A DNA stretch of 64,000 nt from Tremella fuciformis (GCA_032768795.1 CP136496.1:1922001-1986000); one strand, 5' to 3'; numbered from the stretch's first letter, positions 1-11,999 are shown. Numbers and translations are program-made. The notes: generated by a model not told the origin, from the sequence alone.

Positions 1-1624
1 GGCATAGCAATCACCAGGCGAGGGTCGGCGTCGAGAATGACGGACCCGAAACTCGCTTCCTGGAGATCAGCAGCCGAGGGCGGATTCAATATGGATGGGA
101 CTTGCCGTCATCGCCATGCCCTGCAATTCGAGGGCACTCTGAGCCTCTTCAAATTTGCGCTCCAGCTCGAGATGCTGGTCGGCCAGCTGATGTGCTCGAC
201 CCTCCCATAGATCGAGGGCTTGCCGGTTCTCCTCGCGCTGGACTTTTATGCGCTCCAACTCCGCCTTCGCGACTTGTAACAATCCCCTCAGATCCGCCAT
301 CTGATCTTCTTGTCGACCGATGGTCGCTCGCTGCTCTGAAATGAGTTGCGAGGCTGCTTGAGACTGTTCAGGCTTGCTGGCGGGAGGGCGGAGCGTTCTG
401 TGAGTTTCTTTCTCATTGGGGCGTTGCATCGTCGATGTTGCCCTCGATGTCAGCCCGCGTCGCGCATATTGGAAATGACGTACGATCTGAAATGGTCCTT
501 GACCCGGGCCACAAACTCCTCTACGCCCCCGCTGAAACCTCCAATGGCCTCACGGAAGGCGGCCCACTGTTCTTCAAACACGGCGAGATCCTCGACGAAG
601 GCATCTTCCTCTTCCGAAGCCGGAGTTGAGAGTGGTCGAGTCTTCTCCTGCTCGTTATGATGGTCGGTGTCACCGTCGCCGGCAACTGTGACGGGAGCAG
701 TTGCTCCCTGCTGGAATGTGGATTGCACCGGCGACGCGCGCGGAGAGACTAATAGAGGCGGATGAGTCGGACTGCTGATGGACAGTCGCGTGGCCCGATG
801 CACCTTTGCCGGCTCTTCGGGTTCGTCATCACTGCCTGTTGCAGGCGGAGCAGGACTCGACTGCGTCTGCGGCTCGGCAGCCTTTGCCTGAGGTGGCGGA
901 AGATGCTCCTCGAGAGAGCGGGGAGAAGGGACTGGTGTAGGTCCGTGCGACTCGGGAGTGGGAAAAGTCTGTTTCTCGCTGGCAGTCGGACCCTCCGGCA
1001 CAACGGATGTTGTTGGTGTGGCGGGAGCAGGGCGCAGGACAGACACCGAGTCGTCCGACTCGTCCTCGGCGTCAATGAGGTTGACGACTGCTGCGCCCTT
1101 CATGTGCTGAGGTGGGCCGGAAACACTTTGAGGTGTTTTGGGAGGGGAGATGCGCACGGCTTTGCTAACCCGGGGCGAGAGGACCGGGCTCGTGGCGGGC
1201 GTGCTTCCTTGAGCACGAGGCGGCGGTACGGGGGTGAAGAAAGACGGCGGCGTTCGAGATCGCACGACCTCTAGACGGTCGCTCTTAGCAGAGGCTGAAG
1301 AAACTTTGGGCGTGCTCGGCTGGAACGCGGGGGCGGTCGCGGATAACGAGAGCGACCGGTGGGAAGTGCTCGACGGAGAGGTTGAGACAGTCGGGCTGGG
1401 CGGCCTCGTGTCTGCAGTACTAGCAATCTCGTTGGGGCCGGCTGAGTCGATTACGCCAGCCTCCGAGTGGGACGAAGGCGGTTGGCCATTGAGTATAGTG
1501 GGCGAGGGCGATGGACTTGCAGGCGGCACTTCTATATCGGGATGGGCATGAGAAGCGCCTTTCGGGCTTGGAGACGGGAATGCCACGTCCCAGAGACCAA
1601 TAAGGTCTTCCACCTCGACCGTCA
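1..1624 (-). CDS. Unidentified Ser/Pro-rich coiled-coil protein, C-terminus beyond left edge
   Basis: I do not recognise this protein. The first part is low-complexity Ser/Pro/Thr-rich sequence; the part read at about 435-106 is charged and heptad-like (many E, Q, L, R), a likely coiled coil. Two introns restore one frame: 443-483 (GTACGT donor, CTGAC branch, GAG acceptor) and 60-105, a GC-AG intron (GCAAGT donor, CTGAT branch, CAG). After the second, the frame stays open to base 1, so the gene continues outside the window. The start is the first in-frame ATG at 1624. About 30 codons upstream of it look protein-like, so an earlier exon joined near 1715 is possible. A scaffold role is only a guess from composition. 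Confidence 0.6.
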
Positions 1625-2400
1625 TGCTCTGCGATTCAGCCGCGAGCCGGTCAAGAAATGCGGCTGACGAGATGTCCCGCCAAGAAGTGAATGTATGAGC
1701 TTCTACTATACTCACAAGGCCGATTTGATACGATTATCACCGTCTTGGAGAGATGCGAAGGTCGCCGGGCCTGGGAAGGATTGAGAGGGAGAGAGGGGCT
1801 CAGATTTGAGCGGGAAAGAGTGAGAGAAGAGATGAGAATGAAAGTAAAAGAGAGCAGGGCGAACACTGTCACGAGTGTACAGTAGATCAGATCGAGGGTG
1901 TGTGTGGCAAACGCTCGGACCTCTTTTCTCAGATGTGCTAGACCGTGTGATCAGTAACTCGTGTGTGCGGATTACGACGCGTCTCTGGTGCCGGGGAGTC
2001 AGTGCAATCAGCACTAAACTTGCATATTGGTATGCATGCCCACCCACCCCTTCTCTGTCTCTCTGCGCTTCTCTCTTCTGCTTGTGTACATCTTCTGATC
2101 TTGCCACTGCCGCCGCGTGCGCAATGCTGTCGCTACATGCTACCATAGATGCTGGGTGGAGTGGGCAAAGAGACTGAACTAGAGAAGTAAAGTCCGGAGG
2201 GGAAATAGGACACAGGTTGTCGGTCGCCATGAAGAGGAATCCAATGCGAGTTGAAAATGCTTTTGTACAAAGTCGACCGGAACCCGGGAATGTTTCGTGC
2301 GGGGTGTCCAGCTCGAAAGAAACGGGGGGTTCGATATAGCGGTTCTAAACGATACATGATTGTAATGTAATTTCGGAGACCTGAAGCTTGTGGCGAGCAA
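1625..2400. other. Intergenic: 5' region of the left gene
   Basis: No convincing gene is seen. On the minus strand the stretch at about 1760-1860 is pyrimidine-rich, as expected for a fungal leader or promoter of the gene starting at 1624. The remainder separates it from the 3' end of the next minus-strand gene. Confidence 0.5.
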
Positions 2401-4449
2401 TCAGTGAAGACTCCGGCTCATCGCGTTCGCCAAGCCTGAGGGAGCGGACACGCGTGCGGGTTGGGCCACGCCGAAAGTCGCAAGCGGGGGCTGCTTAAAA
2501 CTCGAAGGTGGATGTTGAAGCAGGTTGTGCGCGATCGCTGAACCTTCCAAGGCCGCAGGGGCAGACAATCCAGAAGAAGCGCTGTTGCGGAAAAAGGCAA
2601 ACGTGGCGACTGGCATTTTCGGCTTGCGTCGCACTTCTCATCAGCCATACCTTCGAGTGATAGCGGGAGATCGGCTCACCCGAAATCTTTAGCTCGTTGA
2701 GGGCAAACTTTGCCTGGACAGACGAAAGGTCTGCGTCCTCGCCGAGTTTGATGTCCCACTGAGCATGGTCTGGACAAATCAATCAATGACAGGACGAAGA
2801 GTCGGAAACTGACCAGACTCCTCCCACTGATCCGCAACGATATGGATCGTTCTTTGACCCCGGGTTACAACAGTGATACTGTCGGGACTAGCCTGATCAG
2901 TAGCCACATTGGCAGCTGAGTGGGAGACGCACGAAAATTTTGGCAACCAAACCAGGATCTCGTAGAGCATATTAGTACTTTTGACAGCGATCCTGCCCTC
3001 TGCACCCTTGATCACCTCGACAAACTCGTCACCTTCTCCCTCGAATAGGTCCGCATCGAAATCAACGTCCGGCCGGTCCAGGATGGATCCAAAGGAGAGG
3101 GCCCGGCCAGATACCGAGTTGCGCTTTTTCGGTGGCTGAGCCCATAAGGGCATACCATTCTCGTTCAGACTGGTCGAGGGAGAGCTTCGCGCCGAAGAGG
3201 AGGAAGACGTGCTCCGGCGGGTGCTTGCAGAGGCGAGAGAGTCCGTGTTCGAGAATCGACGTGGGCCCGCCTGAGGATAGTGGGCGGGAGCGCCGATGGG
3301 AGCGGAGATCACGCAGCCGGTCGAAGGCGATTGGGCGACAATGCGAGATGGGCTGATCGGCGAGTCAGGTGACTCGTGGTGGGGCGAAGGTGCGACGAAT
3401 GCTCGCGCGACCGGATCACGAGTAGTCATCTGCGTATCTATCCTGTCGAGTGGAGGGCGGCTATGTTCCGCGACAGGCGAGCTGAGAGGGGGCGTTGCGC
3501 GCAGTGCCTCGAAATTGGGAAAGGAGAAGGAGGGTGCATTCGGTGGTGTGTCGAGGCTGGGATGAGGAGTTAAGTGCATGACGATGGGGGTGGACGAGAA
3601 GCAGAGGCAGCGTCAGCACTGAATGTTTCACGTATTTGCTGTGTCTGGCAGGAGGAATGAAACGCGGGACGAAGACGAGGGTGGATCTCGGTGGTCTAGA
3701 CCATGACGTCGTCGATGAGTGCCGACGCTCGACATTTTCGCGAGCAGTGAAAGGAGAAATAGGGAGTGAAGAGGTGGTGTTCCGGCCTCGGCTCGGATCA
3801 AGCACGACAGGATACAGCGGCTGGTGAATGGAAAGGAGAGAGGCAGTGCTGCTCACCTGGCATGTTTCTTCCTCCAGCTGCCATCACGCTTCAACGACGT
3901 CTCGCGTGAGCGATCGTGCTTGCTGGGGGTTATGCGGGAGCCGAATGCTGAATCCCTATTACCGGGACTCTTAGATATTCCAGCATCGTGCCGATCGGGT
4001 TCTGGCTTGAATGTCGTCAATGGCCATACGGGCGGGGGCAGCTCGGCTCGTGGAGTTGCCTCGCCTCGGGACGCAGAGGTGGAGATGGAGCTGGAGGGCG
4101 AGACATTCGAGGCGAGATACGGCAGCTCCTCAGCCGAATCATCGATTTGTGATTTTGGAGATACGCCAAGGGGGATGGATCCGTTGGGATGGGGTGCGGC
4201 CGCTGACTCCAAGCCTCTCAACGGTGAGATGGATTGCCCAATGCTGCCCTGACTGCTCATGCTCCCTAGACTTCGCCTCCTGGTTTCCTCGAACAAGCTG
4301 TCGGCAGTCGAAGAGGATGACGAGGCCGATGAAGACGACGATGCTGCCGAGGGAAGCCCGCGAGTGTCCGGTGATGTCGAGAGGTGCGAGGGGACACCGT
4401 GAAACGACGAGGGAGGTGCTGCCGGCTGGTGGAGCGTCGCGTCGTACAT
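2401..4449 (-). CDS. Ser-rich protein with probable Hsp20/alpha-crystallin-like domain
   Basis: Five exons give 529 aa: 4449-3857, 3556-2933, 2887-2814, 2769-2680 and 2609-2401. All joins are GT-AG, and the total length is a multiple of three. The first intron (300 nt) is unusually long here; it might instead be two introns flanking a small exon, since phases allow both. The N-terminal two thirds is disordered and Ser-rich, with poly-Ser runs. Near residues 380-460 a beta-rich segment reads like an alpha-crystallin domain: a FSPDSITVVTRG strand pair, then IHIVADQW, then ADLSSVQAKF ending in LKI. That suggests a small-heat-shock-type chaperone fold, but the A-x-x-x-G-x-L signature is not perfect. 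The tail is Ala/Pro-rich. Homologs of this layout may be regulators rather than chaperones. Confidence 0.65.
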
Positions 4450-5953
4450 TGCGAATATCCTGGATACTCGCTACTCGAGCACACCACTGCTGCAGCTCGA
4501 TGACCTAGATCATTCGACGTCCGTGCAACACTCGACACCGATCCTGGGGAGACCACAAGGTTGGGATGATCAAGGGGTGGTGGATTCGAGAGATGTCAAG
4601 AGAGTGCCAAGTCGATGTTGATGCAGGAAAAGCGAGTTTGGGGTAAAAGGGACGGCAGCCGGCCGTATGGGTGTATCGTCGTGGTATGACTCGGCGAGGA
4701 CGGCGACACTTCCTTTGAGCTTTCGGCCGGGTGAGGAAGGTGGGGGAGGTGGAGCGAGGGGCGAATTGGGTATCGCTGGTCTCAGCTGGTATGGGGATGA
4801 GTGCGAGTGGCCATGGTGATTTGTTCGAAGAACGAGGTGTGGTGAAGAGGTGTTGAAGTGTTGAGGAGTGAGTCAGCGCTGTGTAGGAGTGCGTGGAGGC
4901 AGAGCGGGTTTCGGGTGCAAATGCTCGTAAAGTGAGAGCGAGTGGGGAGTGGAGCTAACGGGTTTGAGGGAGTCCTTTGCGCGCCGGATCGATGGACCGC
5001 TGGACCGGGGGTACAGCCGTAGCAAAAGTAGGAAGGATGGGGATGGATGCAGGTCGAGCGCTTCACTATAGCTGCCCGCCTTGTCCTACACTGTTGGACT
5101 TTGGGATATCCAGTGGCCAGAGGCGTGCTTTGACTGGGCGTGAATCAGCAAGGAGCAGGAAATGTTGGGCATGCATTTCATGGTTTCAGGGCTCAGGGTC
5201 GAAACCCTCTCTTCCCCCGCCGTCCTTCTGCGCGAGATGATGTCATATTGTTACGTAAGGAGGGGATCGACGGGCGTCCGTTCTGACCCTGAATCGAAGG
5301 TCATAGCTTGCTGCTCATACAGACCTTTGGGCGATTGACGTCCAGCCATCCTCATCGTCTTCCTCGCGGTCTAAGCTGCAGGCTGGACTCGAGCGCGCAT
5401 GAAAGAGGCTTCGCTTCGCTAATCGTCTCTGCCGGTGTCTGAGCATCTGTCTGCCTGCAACACGCGGGACAGGTACCGATGGGCGCAGGGGAACGGCATC
5501 GGATGTCGATCAATGGGAATACCGGTCCGACTTCCTGGCTCTCTTATTGTGTTGCCGGTCCACCGTGTTCTGCTCGTCTTGTATGTGGCTTGGACGGATG
5601 AAGGGATGGAACGAGATCGTCAGGTCCATGTTCTGTTCCTTATGCTTGCTGTCCGGGAATCGTGGAAAGAGAAGCAGTGTCAGAGCCATCTCACAGGAAG
5701 ACGCCACCGAGGAACTGTGGGGATGGTCCAGCATGGGCGTTGTCAATCGCCGGCAAGCTTGCAAGCGGTCGTGGTCGGAAGGCGATGCGCAAGTGACCTT
5801 CCCGCTCTGCTGGTGATCGCAAGCATTGGCAGCAAGGAGTAGATGCTGTTTCTGTGCCACGTGGATTGGCCGGCTGGTTCTCGGACCATTGCCGATCCGA
5901 GCTTCTCCATCAGCTCTCGACCACACTTTGGTCTCGCCAGCAAAGGGACAGAG
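4450..5953. other. Long divergent intergenic region
   Basis: About 1.5 kb lies between the start of the Ser-rich Hsp20-like gene (minus) and OTU1 (plus). Several short open frames occur, but none has a credible start, splice pattern or recognisable protein. I read it as two back-to-back promoters with long leaders. Confidence 0.5.
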
Positions 5954-7303
5954 ATGGTGGCGGTGAGTCGTCACTCCTTTTATCAAGAGCCATCCTCAGA
6001 GCTGATTGAGAGGTACGCGTCCGACACCCGAGAGGCGTGACGACCCTCGACCTCGACCCTTCCAACACGAGCGTCGACGAGCTCAAGGTGCTGTTGTTTT
6101 CTAGTACGGAGATCCCGCCTTCCGAACAGGAGGGTGAGTTGGCGTATCCTGAGACTATGTACAGGCATAGGTGATCGCGAGAGCAGAGCTGACGTGCAAG
6201 TCAAATATGGGTACCCGCCAAAACCTCTGCCCGAGGTGGACGGGCCAATCTCGACCATACCCATAGGAAGAGGAGAACAGATCATCGTCACTGCGCTCCC
6301 GCCGACAGCTTCGACTTCCCGCCACGCGCATTCCCATACTCACACACACCATACCGCGTCCACCACCCCTGCGCCGTCCGTCAAACCACTGAACGAGTCT
6401 CTCTCCGCGCCTACACCTGCTATCCCCGCCCTCAGCCATAGTACGGCACCCAGAGCGCCTGCGCTGAATACCGCCTCAGCAGCCGAAGGAGATTCGGTCG
6501 AGGTGCCAGGAGACGGGGGTACACTCCTGCTGCGCAAAGTACCCGATGACAACTCATGTCTCTTCTCGGCGATAGGGGTGGTGTTCGAGGGCGGGATAGA
6601 CGCGGCTCAGAAGCTGAGGCAGGGCGAGTGGTTCTCTGAGCTATGGGTGGGGGGGCTGAAAGACAGTGGTCGCCGATGCAATCCGCAGCGACCCTATCGA
6701 GTTCCCAGACGTCGTTCTAGGGTGAGCGCTCCCGAGACACCTTTGGCAAAAGGTTCTGATGGCAGCATGCCCCGCGACGCCTACATCGCCAAGATCCTGC
6801 AGCGGGATACGTGGGGCGGCGCAATCGAGCTGTCGGTATTTGCGAAACACTACAAGACCGAGATTGCAAGTTTCGACGTGGCCACGGGCAGGTGCGATCG
6901 TTTTGGCGGAGACCAGTACGATACGCGGTGTCTGCTGGTCTACTCGGGAATCCGTGAGTCTCGTCCGCCCAGAAAGAAGAAGAGCTGACTTTGTGCAGAC
7001 TACGATGCTCTCACCCTCGCCCCGTCCTCGGACGCCCCTGCTGAATTCCACACGACCCTCTTCCCTTTGCAAGACTACAAGATCTTCCCTGCTGCCGAAA
7101 AGCTGGTGGCGCAACTGAAGCAGAAGCACTATTATACCGACACCGGTTCGTTCGATCTGCGGTGCGGGGTATGTGGCGAGGGTCTGAAAGGCGAGAAAGG
7201 CGCGAGGGAGCACGCGATGCAGACGGGCCGTGAGTCTGGGCCGTTTGCGAACAGCTCCGATCGAGGCTGACGTGAGGCAGACGTCGAGTTTGGCGAGTAC
7301 TGA
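5954..7303 (+). CDS. OTU1: OTU1-type ubiquitin thioesterase (YOD1 family)
   Basis: Deubiquitinase of the OTU cysteine-protease family; the family acts with Cdc48/p97 on ubiquitinated substrates. Seven exons (5954-5962, 6013-6133, 6201-6623, 6667-6721, 6766-6953, 6999-7229, 7281-7303) encode 349 aa. The N-terminus is a UBX-like ubiquitin fold (VRVRHPRGVTTLDLD onward, ending with a KYGYPPKPLP strand). A His/Thr/Ala-rich linker follows. The OTU core starts with the catalytic motif DNSCLF, followed by WGGAIELSVFAKHY and a late active-site His in the IHYDALTLAP segment. The C-terminus is a C2H2 finger (CGVCGEGLKG, then H-x3-H) ending GHVEFGEY, typical of OTU1. The third intron (6624-6666) is GC-AG with a GCGAGT donor. 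Exon 1 is only nine bases. The gene is convergent with the Cas1p-like gene. Confidence 0.93.
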
Positions 7304-7507
7304 TCTCTTGTATAACGTCACTATGTCAGTCATGCGCATGCACCGCATGCAATGCTCCGGTTCAGTGTCCAGACTTAGGCATACATTGAAATTGCGGTAT
7401 GTATGTGCCGGTAGCAAACGGAAACGATGATCTATGCGATGGATATGCGGACGCTATGCGCATGTACAGACTAGAAACGCAGACGGGCAACACCAGCCTT
7501 GTAAATG

Positions 7508-10500
7508 CTAGTAAACCCAGTTTAGTACCCATAGGCCGACCAGTATCAGCCCCAACTTGACGCTGTTGTATGTCTGAGCCAGCTGGCCGATGTGCGTGAC
7601 GACCGAGAAAAGCGTATGGTCCCGCCATCGGACCTTGTCGAGGAAGGCGTACGATGCCGAGGCAGTCTACGCGTCAGCCCGATCCGCCTTCAGATATGCC
7701 TGTGAGACAGCTTACATTGCGTCTGCCCGTATCGCGTGCCGCCTCTTCCTCGGCCAAGAGCCTGTCCACTTCGGCCATCCCATCCCCGTCCTCCGCCACT
7801 TTATCTAGGTTGGGAGTGCCAGCAGGACTTGGCGTCGAGACGCCATTGACGCCGCCGGCAACATCCTTGCCATCCCGGTTCATGAGCGGTATACTCTCCG
7901 GAATCCCTCCCTCGGCGCCTTCTTTGGGCCCCTCCACCACTTCCTTGACCACGATAGACGGGATGGCAGGTGCGGCGACGGGCTGTGTGACCGGTGCAGG
8001 CAGACCTTTGCGTTTCTTGCCCACGAGCCACTCGGTAATCTCGTTGGTGGCACCTGCGACGCGGTGGGAGAGCCAGACAAAGCAGATGCTCGAAACGACG
8101 AGGTTGACCGCGCGCCAGCCAGGCCCACCGGGCACGACGAGCAAAATAGCTTTCGTATCGCTCGCCAACCACCCGTGGAACTGCAGAATAAACGTCTCAA
8201 GGGAGCACTGCCCGATGAAGCAGAAGACGGCGCTCGAAGCGGCTCGAAGGAGCGGGTTGGCATTGCGCAAGAACACAAATGCGAGGATCGGTACGATGGC
8301 CACGACCGCATGGTAGTTGTTGTAGATGAACTTGCTCGGCAGGGACAGCTCGAACCAGAAATACCATGCAAACGCCAGTGTTGAAAGGACGAGTGTGGCC
8401 ACCCGGAGAGAGTTGAACCATGGCTTCTCTGGAAGCTTGTGTTCTTTGATCTTGATGAAGGCGTAGGCCGTGAGCATGCCTCCCCACACGATGTAGAGGT
8501 CGAGGGTGACTCGGAATGACCATTCTTTTGCCGACCATTGGATGCGGAAGACGAGGTGAAGCAGGCGGAAGAGGTACTCCATGAGGAAGGTGTGGCGCAT
8601 GAAAAGCGTGACCAGGCCGGCGCAAAGGGTGAGCTTTGACAGCAAAAAGGCGGGTCGATCGTTGTATTTCGAGCCGACAGCCATGGTGAAGTAAATGATA
8701 ATGTACCACCAGGACACGAGTGGCGCAAAATAGTAAAAGGCGTAGTCGGTGTTCATTGTGTAGGGCAGGACAACGGACAGAAGATTCAGGCGGACGAGGA
8801 CTGCCGCAACTCGATCAAAACCAAAGTCCGCCTTCTTGTAGTAGAAGAAGAAATGACCGTAGCCCGTCATGAACAGGTATGCCGCGACCAGGACGCGGAT
8901 AGGGTTGTAGATGCCGGAAATCTTCGAAGCCCCGAGGAAATGATAGACAAGAATGGCGACTGTTCATCAACCTCCGTCGATCGATTGTCATTGGACCCGC
9001 TCACTTTGCATCCAACCTTTCCATTCGTCAGTGATCTCGCGGTTCAAGAATCCTAAATCTTTCCCGCGATTCTTCATGGTCGCGAGACCAAGCACGAGGA
9101 ACGCGAGGATGAGACTGGCAAAGACCCAACGTTCATAGTCCTTGTTCTCCTTCAAGAACACGGTCGTGCGGTCAGCCATGAAGAGGTATCCGATGGCTAG
9201 ACCGAAGGTGCTGAGAGACGTGGAGATGGCGGCAGGCGGCAGATAGCGCACTAGGAAAGAGTCCACGGCTGGCAAGGTCAGTTCACACAAGGGTCGGCGC
9301 GACAGATACATACGGAGTCTGCTTGCAAGAATGGTCCCCACCGGCACCCAGACCGCCAAGCCCACGATGATGATCGCCTGCATCGGACGGACCCAGGCAT
9401 ACCGCCTGCAGCACGTCCCCTCAGAGCCCTCCTTCCTCATAACGTCGTTGCATCTGAACGACAACAGTACTTCGGCCTGCTTGTTCATGATTTTGTCTGA
9501 GAAGTGCAGGCCATCTTGCGTTTCGGCAGGGACGAGCATCTTGTTGAAGACGGTCGGTACGAAGACGGGCGGCGGATCGGGATGATTGATTCGCGCGAAC
9601 ACATCGGCATTCATCGCCTCAACATCTGCATGGCGCATGGTTTCGGCCCGACTTTCCGACAAGAGCTCATCGATGATCTCTGGGACGGGCATAAATACCA
9701 CTGCGTCGGCCAGGCGGAACTCCTCCCCTCGAGCTGCGCGAGGTCGTACGGATCTTCGCCTCTCATCCAGCTCCATGTCGCGGAACGGGGTAGATCCTGC
9801 GGCCGTGACTCCCGAACCCAGCTTCATGTCGTTCCAAGGGGCAAGAAGAGTCGTCTGCGGCGACCCTTGATGCTCCTTGAGAGCTTCGAAAAGGTCATGT
9901 ACCGTCGCGCTCCATTCGGCCATACCCCCCATCTCGGGATGGCGCAAGTACCACAGACCGGAGCCGAGGACAAGGAGCGATGCGGAGCCGGTCATTTGAC
10001 CATTGACGTACTCCCAAGTCTTCGTGTTGTTGAGGTACGGATCCCTACTTTGTCAAATGGCCATCATGCGAAATGGGAGTCAACGCACCACCAGAACTCC
10101 ATGGAGACTGAGCTCTCCACTATCCCATCTGCGCTCGTCCGTGCGGGTAGGACGATGCTGCGGTCGGAGTGAAGGCCACTGTTGGTATACCAGTCCGGGT
10201 CGATGAACTTTGACCCGCCATCGAGCACTCGCAGCATGCCAAAGTACAGTTGGCGGATAGTCGAGTCGCCAACAAAGATGACTTGCCGTTGCGACGGGGA
10301 CTCATTGGTCACAGATGATCCGTAATGTGTCGGACGGGGCGTATTCTCGGTATAGGTGCTCAGGCAGGTCCGGTATGCAGGACCGGACAGTGGGGCGTGG
10401 AAGCATCCTGATAGTCAATGATCTTGGGAGGGACACGTATGGACTGCCGCACCGTCCGGCTGCCAATTTGAATATTGTCCCGGGTCGAGCCATCTTCCAG

Positions 10501-10725
10501 TGTTGAGCAGCGCCGAGCAGCGATATGGGTCGGACCAGTCTGTGACTTGTCAGTCCTGGGGCCAGCGACGAAAGACGGGAGGTGCAGCTGACCGAGGAAA
10601 GCCCAACGAAGGAGGTTACCCAGCACGACAGCCGCTGTCAGAGTCGCACATGCATAGTGCCACCACAGTGGGTTCAGCCGGGCGGACGAAGCTGACGCCT
10701 GAGCTCGTGCCGCCGACGACGGCAT
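7508..10725 (-). CDS. Cas1p-family polysaccharide O-acetyltransferase
   Basis: Membrane enzyme expected in the Golgi, transferring acetyl groups to glycans. In Cryptococcus, Cas1/Cas3-type proteins act in capsule O-acetylation. Seven exons (10725-10593, 10539-10453, 10407-10089, 10044-9314, 9268-9005, 8959-7716, 7666-7508) give 978 aa, close to the family's size. Order: a short cytosolic end, an N-terminal membrane anchor (about residues 15-45), a lumenal PC-esterase (SGNH-like) domain with GDSTIRQ carrying the nucleophile Ser and a DGLHF motif (DxxH type), then about ten or more membrane helices forming the Cas1p acyltransferase domain. [18 protein letters not shown] and WQPDGC sit before the GDS motif. 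One donor (10592) is GTCAGC. I cannot tell CAS1 from its paralogs CAS3/CAS31, so I give no symbol. Confidence 0.92.
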
Positions 10726-11634
10726 GGTGTTGCAGCCCAAGGGCGGGAAGGGAGGGATCGCGCGGTAGTCGAGGTCGTTTTCAAGGACGTCTAGCGGGTG
10801 AGGTCCTTGCCGAGACCGTGGACAACGTCCAGCGTCTGGATAATCCAGGAGGCTCTATCTGCGTCTAAGCCGCGCGTGGGCGGGTCGGACAATGACAAAC
10901 AACCTCTCGTCGCTGCTCACAGGTCTTCTTTCGTTTCCCCAGCGCGTCTGGCTATTCTCAAGACAGGCACCGCTCCCACTCAGCGAGACTGAGCGGGATC
11001 AGATTCACGTGTCTGGCTCAGTTCGGACCCGAATAACGTTTGTCCCCATCCGGCAGTGCACAGAGCCTAGACGCTGTGAGATCAGGTGACAACCCACATA
11101 CGTCACGGGACTCTTGACCGCACCAGAGTGCAGCCCAGGGGGTTGCAACTGGTCTACTACATGTGCTTCTGCAGAATAACTTCACGGATACACGGAGAAC
11201 ATTGGCAAAGATGACATTGCTCTGACAACTGCCGCACGTCGGCGCCGACAATCCAGGGAAACACAAGCGAGCGAGTTCCCACACTTGTACGACGCTAGAC
11301 ACACACAACTCCTGGAATGAGAGGGGGACATGACAGGGGCATCCCGTTCCAGACTCTTCCAGCGGTGTACTAGAGGGGGCGTCTCTTTTGATTGTGCCTA
11401 TGACGAATGTACATCACTTGGGTTGATCTCCACCACGCCGAGCCGAGAGAGATGTTCAGGGAAAAACTATGCAAACCCAACAGCCAAACTCCACCAAGCG
11501 AAGGATGATGACAGCATTGATACACGCGCTTCGGATCAATAGCCCCTGCTCCTTTTACTGTCGCCACCCAGTTCATACGTCATAGCCGCATTCCGACCGC
11601 TCCAGCTTTTTCAGTCAATCCACCGTCAGAGACA
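10726..11634. other. Divergent intergenic region
   Basis: This lies between the Cas1p-like gene (minus) and the small plus-strand gene. No gene or RNA is recognised; it presumably holds the promoters of both. Confidence 0.5.
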
Positions 11635-11636
11635 AT

Positions 11637-11644
11637 ATATAAGT
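11637..11644 (+). promoter_or_regulatory. TATA box of the small myristoylated-protein gene
   Basis: TATATAAG lies about 135 bp upstream of the ATG at 11777, a clear TATA element in a genome where most genes here show none. This suggests strong or inducible expression. Confidence 0.55.
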
Positions 11645-11727
11645 TGCTCGTGCATTGCCACCGTCTTCCCAAACAGAATCACTTGCCCACTTGCACTACT
11701 CTCCCGACTGCAAACAGCAACTACCTG

Positions 11728-11771
11728 GTGAGCAGCCGCCCGCATCTCTTGACACCACAGCTGACGCCCAG
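11728..11771 (+). other. Probable 5'-UTR intron
   Basis: A GTGAGC donor at 11728, a GCTGAC branch site and a CCCAG acceptor at 11771 define a 44-nt intron ending five bases before the ATG. It matches the consensus of the coding introns in this window. Confidence 0.5.
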
Positions 11772-11776
11772 TCACC

Positions 11777-11999
11777 ATGGGTAACATCATCTCCGCCATT
11801 GCTGGCGCCATCAACGCCGTCTTCAGCGCCATTGCCTCATTCTTCATGGCCATTGTCAGCGGTATCGCCAGCGTACTGATCGCCATTTGGAACTGTAAGC
11901 GCCTCTCCTCCCAAGTCGTGCACATTCGCTGACCTGGCAGTCATCACTTGCGGATGCTGCTCCGGCGGTCGTCGCCGAGGAGGAAGAGGCACAATATAG
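11777..11999 (+). CDS. Tiny membrane protein with N-myristoylation motif
   Basis: Two exons (11777-11894, 11941-11999) encode 58 aa. The start MGNIIS fits the N-myristoylation consensus (Gly2, Ser6). Residues about 3-40 are Ala/Ile/Phe-rich and hydrophobic, either one long membrane segment or a helical hairpin. The tail has CGCC, possible palmitoylation sites, followed by a basic Arg/Gly-rich end (GGRRRGGRG). I infer a lipid-anchored membrane peptide. The intron (11895-11940) has GTAAGC, GCTGAC and GGCAG signals, which argues that this is a real gene and not chance. The function is unknown. It has its own TATA box and a probable leader intron. Confidence 0.72.

Noticed and set aside
762..1274. 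Plus-strand frame of 170 codons opposite the left gene
   Set aside because: Arg/Cys/Gly-rich antisense shadow of a Ser/Pro-rich coding exon in GC-rich DNA.
2623..2650. A 28-nt intron in the Hsp20-like gene
   Set aside because: Too short; a 70-nt intron with a GTGAGC donor at 2679 and acceptor at 2610 gives the same downstream frame with standard signals.
5435..5986. Overlapping frames of 135 and 158 codons in the region before OTU1
   Set aside because: On opposite strands, with no conserved motif and no splice-supported extension.
7654..8316. Plus-strand frame of 220 codons opposite the Cas1p-like gene
   Set aside because: Antisense shadow; the minus strand encodes conserved membrane helices.
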